A DNA stretch of 64,000 nt. It comes from Pusillimonas sp044464525. GTDB lineage: Bacteria; Pseudomonadota; Gammaproteobacteria; Burkholderiales; Burkholderiaceae_B. Each line of letters opens with the position of its first letter. The first letter of the stretch is position 1. Made by a program: the position numbers and the translations under genes. Location: the NCBI RefSeq assembly GCF_044464525.1, contig NZ_JBIQLE010000012.1:1-64000 (forward strand), in the 5' to 3' direction. Shown here in pieces: positions 43,404 to 52,179 of the stretch. Below the pieces are notes generated by a model that searched no databases, was not told the origin of the DNA, and saw only the letters and a list, made by a program, of their open reading frames with translations.

Positions 43404-44822
43404 CTAGGCTCTAAGTTGCCGGCGCCCACGTACCACTCTAATTATCAACACGGCCGTAAATGCCGGAGCCAGAGCCACGGCAAGCAAGAGGGCCAAGGCC
43501 GCCTGGGCCGTACCTTGCAGCCCGCCGGGGTCTGTAAACCCCGCTGCGTTGATGATCGCCCCGGCCACGGCGGCGCCTAAAGCCATCGCATACAACTGCA
43601 CCGTGATAATGGCCGACGAAGCCATGTTTTCTTGACCTGCGGGCGCCACCTTGAACACATATGTCAGCAAGTGCGGCCAGCACATGCCAATGCCCAAGCC
43701 CACGCCCAACAACGGCACGGTCAGCAGCCAGCGCAAGGTTTCGTCCCATAGCACTTCCCAGGGCAGCATCAGCCCCAAGCCGGCCAGCGACACTGCGGTT
43801 ACGATCGGGCCCAGGCGTGTGTAAATGTCGGCGGTGTTGGCCGAACGGCTGGTGCTCATTACCGCGCCCAGGGTCCAGCCGGCAGACATGAGCGCGCTTA
43901 AATAGCCTGCCATCAACGGCGTGTGCCCATGCAAGACCTGCAAGAAATAAGGCACAAACATTTCTACCGTGATGGCTATGCCGATAAGGGCCACGCAAGC
44001 ATAGACGCCGCCCAGCCGGTTGAGGTCATACGCGCCATCTGGCAGCAGCCGTGTCGCGCCGGCCGCATCAAGGCGCGGTACTCCGATTCCCACAAGCAAG
44101 GCCACCACAATACCAAGCACATTCCAGCCCAAGTTCGCCGAGAGACTTGCCACGGAAACAACCAATACAGATACGATCAGCAGCGCGATCTGGGCCATGG
44201 GAATGCGTCCCGCCGGCTTGGCGTCCGGAGCCTTGGCCCTGATCTGAGTCTGCACGAGGATGGCAAGAAACAACGCCACCGGCAGCACCGCGCCAAAAGC
44301 CCAGCGCCAAAGGCCGGCCTCGGCAAAAATACCGCCTATCGCCGGCCCTGCAAGGGTAGCCACGCCCCACATGCTCGACAGCAGCGCCATGGCCTTGGGC
44401 CACAGGCGCTCTTCAAACACGATGCGGGTAGAGGAATAACTAAGGCCCAGCAACATGCCGCCGCCTAAACCCTGCAGGGTTCGGCCCGCCAACATCCAGC
44501 CCATTGAAGGGGCCAGGGCGCAGGCGGCGGTGCCCGCCGAGAACACGGCAATGGCCGCCAGAAACGCGTGCCGCGGACCCAGCTTGTCGAGAGCGGTGGG
44601 CGATAGGGCGGAGCCAAGAATGGACGCCAGCACGAACAGCGTCATGTTCCAAGCGTAAAAGGGCAAGCCACCGATGTCGCGCACCACCGACGGTAGAATA
44701 GTGGCCACCATGTAGACGTTGACGGCATGCAAGGCAATGCCGCCCGCCAGGGCGAGAGAACGCAGGCCATTGCGGCCGCTAAGAAGCTCGGACCAAGACG
44801 CCGTGTTACCAGTTTGAGGCAT
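43404..44822 (-). CDS. MFS transporter (drug:H+ antiporter type)
   Basis: A 472-residue multi-spanning membrane protein with about 12-14 predicted helices. Helix 1 (ALAGGIALHAVNVYMVATIL) and the LDKLGPRHAFL loop match MFS motif A, and GRTLQGLGGGMLLGL resembles motif B. Resemblance is to EmrB/QacA-type exporters, but substrate cannot be predicted. ATG 44822 has AAGGG at suitable distance. Transcribed toward the aldo/keto reductase (convergent). Confidence 0.85.
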   Translation of the reverse strand: MPQTGNTASWSELLSGRNGLRSLALAGGIALHAVNVYMVATILPSVVRDIGGLPFYAWNMTLFVLASILGSALSPTALDKLGPRHAFLAAIAVFSAGTAACALAPSMGWMLAGRTLQGLGGGMLLGLSYSSTRIVFEERLWPKAMALLSSMWGVATLAGPAIGGIFAEAGLWRWAFGAVLPVALFLAILVQTQIRAKAPDAKPAGRIPMAQIALLIVSVLVVSVASLSANLGWNVLGIVVALLVGIGVPRLDAAGATRLLPDGAYDLNRLGGVYACVALIGIAITVEMFVPYFLQVLHGHTPLMAGYLSALMSAGWTLGAVMSTSRSANTADIYTRLGPIVTAVSLAGLGLMLPWEVLWDETLRWLLTVPLLGVGLGIGMCWPHLLTYVFKVAPAGQENMASSAIITVQLYAMALGAAVAGAIINAAGFTDPGGLQGTAQAALALLLAVALAPAFTAVLIIRVVRGRRQLRA

Positions 44823-44898
44823 GACTAAACCCTTCAACTTACCGCATCAGGGACGGTAAACTGCAAGCACTGTAGCACAGCGCCCACCCGCGGCTTGA

Positions 44899-45246
44899 TT
44901 ACTGCGCGACCGCCTCGCCCGCCTCGAGCATGCCAAGCTTATCTTTTATTTGCGCCCACTTTTCATGATCGGGCATCGGATCTTTAGCTGACGAAATGCG
45001 ACGATAACGAGGGTCGCCGGAAAGCCGGCGATTGATTTCCATGAAGTGCCGCTGATCGTCAGGAATTTCATGGTCGCTGACGATGGCGCCCACCGGACAC
45101 TCTGCCACGCAGATGGAGCAATCAATGCATTCGTCGGGGTGGATGGCAAGGAAATTGGGGCCTTCGAAGAAGCAATCCATGGGGCAAACACTGACGCAGT
45201 CGGTGTATTTGCACTGGATGCACGCTTCAGTCACTACAAAAGTCAT
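44899..45246 (-). CDS. fdxA: Seven-iron ferredoxin FdxA
   Basis: A 115-residue ferredoxin holding one [3Fe-4S] and one [4Fe-4S] cluster. Cysteines are at 9, 12, 17, 21 and 25 and in the second motif at 40, 43, 46 and 50 (CIDCSICVAECP). The extra C-terminal half after residue 60 is normal for the FdxA type. ATG 45246 is used because family members begin MTFVVTEACI. Its electron-transfer partner is not identifiable here. Confidence 0.95.
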   Translation of the reverse strand: MTFVVTEACIQCKYTDCVSVCPMDCFFEGPNFLAIHPDECIDCSICVAECPVGAIVSDHEIPDDQRHFMEINRRLSGDPRYRRISSAKDPMPDHEKWAQIKDKLGMLEAGEAVAQ

Positions 45247-45370
45247 GGGTAAACCTAAGATGGAACCCATCATTCTAGCGTATGGAGGATGGCGGCTTCG
45301 TGACGTGACCGCCGCCTCGTGAAGCCGCGCTCAGCACAGACAGCGTCCAAGTTCGGGACGAGTTCGGCAC

Positions 45371-45886
45371 TTAAGTCGATGAGTTGGAGCCGGGTCTGGG
45401 ACGCTCCTCTTTCTGAATCTCCACCTCGATTGAACCCTTGGAGTGTGTTTCTTCCGATGACTGTCCCGAGCCGCTCTGCCTACGTTTGGTATGGGTGCTT
45501 ATCTGGGCTTCGATCGACGCAAGGTCGCAGCCCCCCTCGCGACCGATTTTCTCCAGGTCGCGCCGCAATTGTTCGATCTCTGCATTGCTTAACTGATCGA
45601 GGTTGATCATGCCGGTACGGGCTCCTTTGACCACCCGAAGCAGTTCGTCCAGCTTGAGATGCACGGCGATGGCATCGCGATTCTGGGTATTCTGAATAAG
45701 AAACACCATCAAAAAAGTGATTATGGTGGTGCCGGTGTTGATGATCAGTTGCCAGGTATCCGAGAATCCGAATATCGGCCCGGACACGGCCCAGGTAAGG
45801 ACCAGCCCGATCGCGATGACGAATGACCACGATGTTCCGGCCCCATGAGCAATGCGCTCAGACAAAAAACGAAATTTTTCTTCCAT
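45371..45886 (-). CDS. Low-affinity iron permease family small membrane protein
   Basis: A 171-residue protein with two transmembrane helices (about 18-38 and 45-65), FSDTWQLIINTGTTIITFLM between them, and a hydrophilic C-terminal half ending in a Ser/Glu/Lys-rich tail. It matches the bacterial low-affinity iron permease/DUF family, whose transport role is unproven. ATG 45886 is chosen over an upstream Cys-rich extension. Divergent from the small HTH-like ORF at 46086. Confidence 0.7.
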   Translation of the reverse strand: MEEKFRFLSERIAHGAGTSWSFVIAIGLVLTWAVSGPIFGFSDTWQLIINTGTTIITFLMVFLIQNTQNRDAIAVHLKLDELLRVVKGARTGMINLDQLSNAEIEQLRRDLEKIGREGGCDLASIEAQISTHTKRRQSGSGQSSEETHSKGSIEVEIQKEERPRPGSNSST

Positions 45887-46085
45887 GACGGACTCCGTAG
45901 AAGTACGACAGCAACACTGAAACCCGGCGGACATGCCGCGCAGCCAAGTGATGCCCGGACGCCCACAGCAAGCTTCATGCCTTGCCTTTTATTTATAGGC
46001 ATCAGCTCTTCCGTCTATGTCACAATAATGCGGTCGAATTGCTTATCTCCCGCCATCCAGGACATCGCCTACAACAGGAGCACAA

Positions 46086-46262
46086 ATGATCACCGGACCA
46101 CAATGCGGCGCTGCCCGCATCCTTGTTGAAATCACGGTCGGCAGGCTTGCATCCCGCTCAGGCGGCGCCGGCGTGCGCCTGAAGTTCACCCGATCAGACT
46201 CCAAACAGATCTCGCGCATGGAGAACGAAGGAGGCATGCCCGCCAGCAATGTGGTCCCATAG
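46086..46262 (+). CDS. 58-residue XRE-type HTH protein, apparently internally deleted
   Basis: A short ORF with AGGAG 6 nt before its ATG. The N terminus (MITGPQCGAARILVEITVGR) matches the first HTH helices of small XRE-family regulators, and the C terminus (GGAGVRLKFTRSDSKQISRM) matches their usual last segment. From memory of the family, about 30-35 residues that should join these parts, including the recognition helix, are missing in frame. It may be a decayed regulator or a functional miniprotein. Too short for standard ORF listing. Confidence 0.6.
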   Translation: MITGPQCGAARILVEITVGRLASRSGGAGVRLKFTRSDSKQISRMENEGGMPASNVVP

Positions 46263-46278
46263 AGCTCACCAGTAGAAA

Positions 46279-46291
46279 TATTTAGTAAATA
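46279..46291. promoter_or_regulatory. AT-rich palindrome upstream of small lipoprotein gene
   Basis: TATTTAGTAAATA is a perfect 13-bp palindrome with a single central base, 105 bp before the lipoprotein ATG and 16 bp after the small HTH-like ORF. It could be an operator or part of a promoter; no binding protein is known. Confidence 0.3.
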
Positions 46292-46396
46292 CTGGTAAAT
46301 TTTGAACCCGTCGGCCTATGCATCCGTGGCCGCGCCCCAGCAGAGACGCTTCTTCCTAGGTCGAATCTGAATTCGTCTTTGATAAAAGGAATCATC

Positions 46397-46873
46397 ATGA
46401 AGCACACACTCGTCCTGGCCGCGGTGTTAAGCCTGGGGCTTGCGGGATGCGCCACAGCTCCCTCCGATACCCAGGTGGCAGGCGCGCAAAGCTGCCAACA
46501 GGCCAGCCAACAAGATATCGCCGCCCTCTTTGATCGCTGGAACGCTTCCCTGCAAACCGGCGATCCGAAGAAAGTCGTTTCCAACTACGCCAAGCGCTCC
46601 ATCCTGCTTCCGACCATGTCGAATCGAGCCAGGCAAACAGCGGCGGAACAAGAAGATTATTTCCAACACTTCCTGGCCGACAGGCCTAGCGGAACAATAA
46701 ACGCAAGAATGATAACCATCGGCTGCAACTCGGCGGTAGATGCCGGCCTTTATACTTTTACTTTCGGCGCTACAGGCAACAAGGTGGCAGCCCGCTATAC
46801 CTACACATACGAATGGACTGACGGGCAGTGGCTGATTACCAGCCATCACTCATCAGCGATGCCGGAAAAATAG
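46397..46873 (+). CDS. Small lipoprotein with SnoaL/DUF4440-like (NTF2-fold) domain
   Basis: A 158-residue lipoprotein: signal peptide with lipobox LGLAGC, then an NTF2-like domain of the calcium/calmodulin kinase II association/DUF4440 type (DIAALFDRWNASLQTGDP, YTYEWTDGQWLITSHHSS). ATG 46397 gives the lipoprotein signal. Such domains bind small ligands or act as enzymes in other contexts; function here is unknown. Preceded by the short HTH-like ORF on the same strand. Confidence 0.75.
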   Translation: MKHTLVLAAVLSLGLAGCATAPSDTQVAGAQSCQQASQQDIAALFDRWNASLQTGDPKKVVSNYAKRSILLPTMSNRARQTAAEQEDYFQHFLADRPSGTINARMITIGCNSAVDAGLYTFTFGATGNKVAARYTYTYEWTDGQWLITSHHSSAMPEK

Positions 46874-46908
46874 CGTGCCCCGGGCTGTCGATAGTCCTTA
46901 AGCAGGCC

Positions 46909-48078
46909 TTAGCTGCGCATCTTGCCGGCTATTGCGGCAGCAAACGCCAAGACCATGCCGGTGTATGCCATGGCAACGAAACCGCCGGCGGAATAGATCA
47001 GTCCGAAGCCGCTGGCTCCCGCGAACACGGCAAGGTTGGTAACCGTGGTCTGCAAGCCCATAATGGTGCCGCGTTTGGCGGGATCGACGGCGGTCAGCCT
47101 GACGATAAGCAAATTGACGCTATAAAAATTGCCAAAGCCCAGCGCAACCAGCAGGCACAATATCGCGACCATGCCATCGCCCAGCAGCCCGAACAGCAGA
47201 TAGACCACTGTCACGAAGAACAGGGCAGCCGGCAGCACCCTGTCCACGCCGGCGCGATTCACCAAGCCGCCCGCCAGAATTCCGCCGCCGAAACCGACGC
47301 TATATGCCAGTGTAATGAGCCCGTTCGCCCGGATAGGCAGACCCAGGCTGCTATGAAAATAATCGCCCAGGTAGGCATACAGGCCGTAGAACGCCGTCAT
47401 GAGCGCACCGTTGGCAAACAGAAGCAGCTTGATGCCAGGCAAGGACAGCGCTGAAAGCGGTGAGGGCGTCTCGCCCGTCGAAACCGTGTCGCGCAGATTC
47501 AGCCGCGATAGCAATAGCAGCATCGCCCCAGCCAGCAATGCGACAAGGCCGTATACAAAGCGCCAGTGCGTAAGGTCGGCAACAATGGCCGAAAGCGACA
47601 CGCCTGCCACCATGCTGAACATCCACCCCGACATGACAAGCCCGATAGTCTTGCTTTCGCGTCCACGCGGCGCCAGCCCTGCCGCACCCGCGTATATGGC
47701 CGGAAACGCCACGCCCGATGCCAGGCCCGCCACGAACTGAGCCACGATCAACATGGCCACCCACAACGACAATGCACTGGCAAGCAAAGCGAGCGGCAGC
47801 ACCAGCATGGACAGACGCAACATGCGATAGGCGCCAAGCCGGTCTATCCGGGGGGCCAGGAACACGGAGCTGAGTGCAGCGCCGCAACCGAAAGCGGCCG
47901 TGGCCAGCATGGTCGTGGCCACATCGACGCCGAAAGTGCGCGCCACCTCGGGCGCTATGGGGCCCAGACCCAAGGAATTGGCTCCGATTACTCCTACGCA
48001 GCCTGTGAGCACATAAACGGATCTGGGAATACGATGGGCGGAAGTGCTCGTCTTGGACGACTTGGGATGCTGCGTCAT
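46909..48078 (-). CDS. MFS transporter (arabinose efflux permease-like)
   Basis: A 389-residue 12-helix MFS protein. The first helices read SVYVLTGCVGVIGANSLGLG and a motif-A-like RIDRLGAYRML; the two six-helix halves are separated by a short loop near 195. Resembles DHA1 exporters such as YdhP/AraJ. Substrate unknown. It converges with the lipoprotein gene. Confidence 0.83.
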   Translation of the reverse strand: MTQHPKSSKTSTSAHRIPRSVYVLTGCVGVIGANSLGLGPIAPEVARTFGVDVATTMLATAAFGCGAALSSVFLAPRIDRLGAYRMLRLSMLVLPLALLASALSLWVAMLIVAQFVAGLASGVAFPAIYAGAAGLAPRGRESKTIGLVMSGWMFSMVAGVSLSAIVADLTHWRFVYGLVALLAGAMLLLLSRLNLRDTVSTGETPSPLSALSLPGIKLLLFANGALMTAFYGLYAYLGDYFHSSLGLPIRANGLITLAYSVGFGGGILAGGLVNRAGVDRVLPAALFFVTVVYLLFGLLGDGMVAILCLLVALGFGNFYSVNLLIVRLTAVDPAKRGTIMGLQTTVTNLAVFAGASGFGLIYSAGGFVAMAYTGMVLAFAAAIAGKMRS

Positions 48079-48114
48079 GGTCTCTTCATTGCGGGGCGAA
48101 ACGGCTCGTATACG

Positions 48115-49647
48115 TTAATTCCGGCCCGGCTCATACACCGTGATTCGCCCCCGCCCGCTTGATTTGGTCTGGTAAAGCGCCCGATCGGAAGCCTCGAGCA
48201 ACTCGAGCGGATCGTGAAAGATCGGGTTTTCGGGCGCGAGCATGGCGACGCCGGCCGAAAACGTTACGTGCGTGTCCTTGCCGTCATAAGTAAGGCAGGG
48301 GGTTCCGCGTACCACGGCCAACATGCGTTGGAGCGCCTCTTGGGCCTCTTCAAGACGGGTGTCGGAAAACAACGCCACGAACTCTTCGCCGCCATAGCGG
48401 GCCAAGGTATCTCCGAGCCGAACCACGGACAGCATCCGGTGGGAAATGTTGATAAGCACCTGATCGCCGACGGCGTGGCCATAGGTGTCGTTGAACGTCT
48501 TGAAGCGGTCGACATCAATGTAGGCCACGCACAAGGGCAGTTGCTCTCGCATCGCGCGGTCAAATTCGAGCCTGAGCTGGCGCTCGAGATAGACTCGATT
48601 GTAAAGGCCGGTTAGCGGGTCGCGCTGGGCATGCGACTCGAGCATGGCGATACGCCGCTCGAGCGTCTGAATCTGCGTACTCGCCTGGACGGACTCTTCG
48701 GACAGGCGCAAGTTGCGCATGATCAGCAGCTCTCGGGCGCTTTCCTGGATGCTTTCCAAGTGGGCGGGATCAATGAGATCGAACTCGAACAGCGCCTCCA
48801 TTTCGGGCATTTGGTCGCTCATGGCGGTAATGATTTTCTGATAGCGCTCAGGGCTGATGGCCAGGTACCACTTCACTGATCGATATGCGTTGCTGAACGC
48901 TTCGGTTGACGCGCCTTGCACCCAAGCGTCTGCGATGCTGGCAGCCGCCGCCACGCAAGCCGAAAGGTGCCCGATGTCGGCGGCCCCCGGAGACATGGCC
49001 GGCCTGACCTCATGGCTGCGGCGCACACTTTCGTAGATGCGCTCAGGCAGCCGCCATTGCTTGAGCAACTGGGCCCCTATGTCGGCATGGTTTAAACCGT
49101 AAACCGCCTTTTCCTGCTTGAGCAGGCTGGAATGGTCAGCGCTGTCTTTATAGATATTGACATAGGCGCTGCCAAACATGGCTGACATGGCAAGCACGCC
49201 GATATCCTGCAGCAACCCCGATAAAAGAAAATCTTCGGGCTGCGCCTCTTTCAATTCGACGGCGATTGTTCGTGCCGCCAAGGCGGTAAGAAGTGAACGC
49301 GTCCAGTAGGCCGTCTCGCCCAGCGCCCCATCACCATCAGACAGACCACGCAGGGAAAAGCTTAGCGATAACGAAATAGTGGCATTAAGGCCCATTAACC
49401 CAATAGCATCGGATAGGCCCGTTACTTTGCGCCACTGGCCGTAAAAAGGCGAGTTCGCCGTACGCAATAGCTTTCCGACCAAGGCCGGATCATAAGTGAC
49501 CAGTTCGGCAAAATCGTCAAGCGTGGAGGTAGCTCGCTCGGCCAGGTCGATGAGACGAATTGCTACAGTTGGTAACGTTGGCAAAGTTTTGCAATGTTTT
49601 AATTGCGCAATATGCTGCATTGCGTTCGGCTGCTGGATGCTCGCCAT
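48115..49647 (-). CDS. HDOD-GGDEF protein, predicted diguanylate cyclase
   Basis: A 510-residue cytosolic protein. An N-terminal HDOD domain (about 15-215, LPTLPTVAIRLIDLAERA, VTYDPALVGKLLRTANSPFY) is joined to a C-terminal GGDEF domain (about 335-505). The active site is RYGGEEFVALF, and an inhibitory RxxD site (RLGD) lies five residues before GGEEF, so the cyclase should be active and product-inhibited. It would make cyclic di-GMP in response to an HDOD-sensed signal. No EAL partner is near. Confidence 0.9.
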   Translation of the reverse strand: MASIQQPNAMQHIAQLKHCKTLPTLPTVAIRLIDLAERATSTLDDFAELVTYDPALVGKLLRTANSPFYGQWRKVTGLSDAIGLMGLNATISLSLSFSLRGLSDGDGALGETAYWTRSLLTALAARTIAVELKEAQPEDFLLSGLLQDIGVLAMSAMFGSAYVNIYKDSADHSSLLKQEKAVYGLNHADIGAQLLKQWRLPERIYESVRRSHEVRPAMSPGAADIGHLSACVAAAASIADAWVQGASTEAFSNAYRSVKWYLAISPERYQKIITAMSDQMPEMEALFEFDLIDPAHLESIQESARELLIMRNLRLSEESVQASTQIQTLERRIAMLESHAQRDPLTGLYNRVYLERQLRLEFDRAMREQLPLCVAYIDVDRFKTFNDTYGHAVGDQVLINISHRMLSVVRLGDTLARYGGEEFVALFSDTRLEEAQEALQRMLAVVRGTPCLTYDGKDTHVTFSAGVAMLAPENPIFHDPLELLEASDRALYQTKSSGRGRITVYEPGRN

Positions 49648-49758
49648 AGCTCAATCCTCTCGTGCCTTGTTGCCCCCGAGCGCACCCATCACGCTGGTTG
49701 CCAATGTGCAGGGTCTTTCTGCAAGATAATACCGGAATGGCACGTAAAGAGCGACGAG

Positions 49759-50313
49759 CTAGCGCTTTACACGAAGCGCGACGAAATCGGCAAAAGCATT
49801 TATCCAGTTTTGAAGGAACTCCCGACTGGCAGCGCCTATGTCACCGTTAGCTTCGAAAAGACCGTCCGTTACATGGATGAATGCCTCAGGTTGCGCAAGA
49901 GTCGGCATATCCAGATATGCCAGGATATTGCGCAGGTGTTGCTGGGACATTGCCGTGCCTATGCTTCCGATGGAAGCCCCAATGACGCCGGCCGGCTTTC
50001 CGGCCCAGGCGCTTTGGCCATAAGGCCGGGAAGCGTGGTCGATGGCATTTTTCAGCACGCCCGGCACCGAACGATTGTACTCCGGCGTAACAAACAGGAC
50101 GGCATCTGAGGCTGCGACTTCGCTTTTCAGCCTCTTTACGGATTCGGCCTGATTGGCGTCGTCGTCCTGGTCGTATGGCGGAAGATCGTCGATTCGGAGT
50201 TTAGTGAACGTCAGGTTGGACGGAGCCAGCCGCATCAGCCCCTCAGCCAGGCGGGAATTGAACGATTCTTTACGCAGACTGCCGACAACGACAGCGATCT
50301 TGAATTGGCTCAT
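49759..50313 (-). CDS. NAD(P)H-dependent FMN reductase
   Basis: A 184-residue flavodoxin-like reductase. FMN-binding motifs are VVGSLRKESFNSRLAEGLMR and TPEYNRSVPGVLKNAIDHAS, typical of ChrR/azoreductase-type quinone or chromate reductases. It probably works as a homodimer or tetramer in the cytoplasm and detoxifies quinones. Upstream of it, 289 bp separate it from a divergent MFS gene. Confidence 0.9.
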   Translation of the reverse strand: MSQFKIAVVVGSLRKESFNSRLAEGLMRLAPSNLTFTKLRIDDLPPYDQDDDANQAESVKRLKSEVAASDAVLFVTPEYNRSVPGVLKNAIDHASRPYGQSAWAGKPAGVIGASIGSIGTAMSQQHLRNILAYLDMPTLAQPEAFIHVTDGLFEANGDIGAASREFLQNWINAFADFVALRVKR

Positions 50314-50602
50314 TGATTACCTCGTAAGTAGCGCTTGCAGGGACGTTTTGCGCGCCGGGGGCGAAGTTCTGGACCAGATGGCCCATAATGCTGGTCACGT
50401 GGCCGCACCATCACCGAGCATACCCCCAGCGCGCGCGACAAGAGTCGATTTACCAGCAATCAGAGTGCCGACAAAACGGCCGGCGCTCCCGGACCCGCTT
50501 GTAGAAAGCCCTTGTATGAAGCTATATGATGTACGTCCAAAAGAATCAACAAATGCTAGACGATAAAAACTCAGTCATGCTCCAGCTCCAGGAAAGCCAT
50601 TG
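50314..50602. other. 289-bp intergenic region, no gene supported
   Basis: Separates the divergent FMN reductase and DHA2 transporter. It should hold both promoters. A plus-strand open frame crosses it but has no homology or codon pattern that supports coding. No repeat, RNA or clear operator was seen. Confidence 0.5.
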
Positions 50603-52078
50603 ATGAACCAAGCTGCCGCACCGACACCCGCCCGTAGAAAACGCAAGCCCAGCTTCACGCCGGATCCGGCGCGTTGGCGGGTTCTAGTCGTTATTCTGGC
50701 GTCGCTTTTCATGTCGCTTGTGGGCGTCAGCATTGTCAACGTAGCCATCCCTGCCATACAGCATGGGCTGAACGCCACGCAAGCAGACCTGCAGTGGGTG
50801 TTGTCGGGTTACGCCCTCATGTTCGGCGTTATTCTGGTCAGCGCCGGCCGCGCCGGTGACATCGTTGGCCGCGGCGGCCTCTTTCTGATCGGCACGTTGA
50901 TTTTCACGCTGTCGTCGGTCGCGGCAGGGCTGGCTTCCGACCCTGGCTGGCTGAATGTCGCCCGCTTCGTTCAGGGGGTCGGCTCAGGCCTGCTTAGTCC
51001 GCAAGGAATCGGCATGATCCAGCAGTACTTCCGGGGCGCCGAGCGTGGTCGGGCCTTCGGTTACCTGGGTACGGTCGTAGGCTTTTCGGTGGCCATCGGG
51101 CCGGTACTTGGGGGCCTGCTCATTCAAATGGGGGGCCCCGACCTGGGATGGAGGCTTACCTTCCTTATCAACGTTCCCATCGGAATAGCAACCATTGTCC
51201 TGGGCGTCATGTGGTTTCCACGTCCCCTGCTCTCCTATACGAAGAACCCCGATCTTCCTGTACAACAACAGAGCCTACTGCGCGCACTGGACCCGGTCGG
51301 CGCAACCCTGCTGGGCCTGGCGGTACTGGGCGTTCTTTTCCCGTTCATGGAGGCGCGCAGCTCGCCGGCTACCTGGCTGTTCCTGCCCACGGGCCTGGCG
51401 CTGGTCTACATCTGGGTAAAGTGGGAACGCCGCTACGCCCGCATGGGCGGCAGTCCCATGGTCGATCTGGACATCTTCCACATCTCGAGCTTCACCAACG
51501 GCACGACTCTCATGACCCTGTACTTTCTGGGCATGACGAGCGTCTGGGTCTTGGTGGCGATGTACGCACAATTGGGCGTGGGCAAAACCGCATTCGAAGC
51601 CGGCCTGCTTGGCGTTCCGGCGGCGCTGCTTTCCGCCTATGCCGCCGACTGGGCGGGCAAACGCGTCATGCGCTTTGGACGACGCATCGTCATCGCCGGC
51701 ATCTTGCTCGCCTTGCTCGGCCTGAGCTTGAGCATTCTGGTCGCCTTCTTGCAAGAAAAAGGCATCGCCAGCATCTGGTGGCTGGTGCTGACACTCTCCT
51801 TCATCGGTCTGGCACAGGGCTACGTCATCAGCCCAAACCAGGCGCTTACCCTAGCCGACGTTCCTCTGTCTTATGCCGGCAGCTCGGGCGCCATTCTGCA
51901 AACCGGCCAGCGCATTGGCAGCTCGATAGGCATTGCCGTGATCACCGCAGCCGCCTTCGCGGCGCATGATGCCACCTCGTCTTGGGCGGTGGCCATGATG
52001 GTGGGCTTGGGCGTGGTTGTGCTGGTGGTGCTGCTAACACTGGCGGTGGCGTTGAAGGACCTGCATGATCGGGGGTAG
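50603..52078 (+). CDS. MFS transporter, DHA2 (EmrB/QacA) family
   Basis: A 491-residue 14-helix exporter. Helix 1 region LASLFMSLVGVSIVNVAIP and the following LSGYALMFGVILVSAGRAGD are characteristic of DHA2 proton antiporters, and FVQGVGSGLLSPQGIGMIQQ is motif C-like. ATG 50603 is used; a TTG precedes it by one codon. No membrane-fusion partner is adjacent. It ends just before the convergent cytochrome gene. Confidence 0.87.
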   Translation: MNQAAAPTPARRKRKPSFTPDPARWRVLVVILASLFMSLVGVSIVNVAIPAIQHGLNATQADLQWVLSGYALMFGVILVSAGRAGDIVGRGGLFLIGTLIFTLSSVAAGLASDPGWLNVARFVQGVGSGLLSPQGIGMIQQYFRGAERGRAFGYLGTVVGFSVAIGPVLGGLLIQMGGPDLGWRLTFLINVPIGIATIVLGVMWFPRPLLSYTKNPDLPVQQQSLLRALDPVGATLLGLAVLGVLFPFMEARSSPATWLFLPTGLALVYIWVKWERRYARMGGSPMVDLDIFHISSFTNGTTLMTLYFLGMTSVWVLVAMYAQLGVGKTAFEAGLLGVPAALLSAYAADWAGKRVMRFGRRIVIAGILLALLGLSLSILVAFLQEKGIASIWWLVLTLSFIGLAQGYVISPNQALTLADVPLSYAGSSGAILQTGQRIGSSIGIAVITAAAFAAHDATSSWAVAMMVGLGVVVLVVLLTLAVALKDLHDRG

Positions 52079-52179
52079 GACAGACCGGTATGAAAACACC
52101 GCACATAACGTCTCGCCAACGCCCATGTAGAAAGGGGGCATCGGGAACAGGCTTTCCACAAGCGCCCGATGCAACGGGT

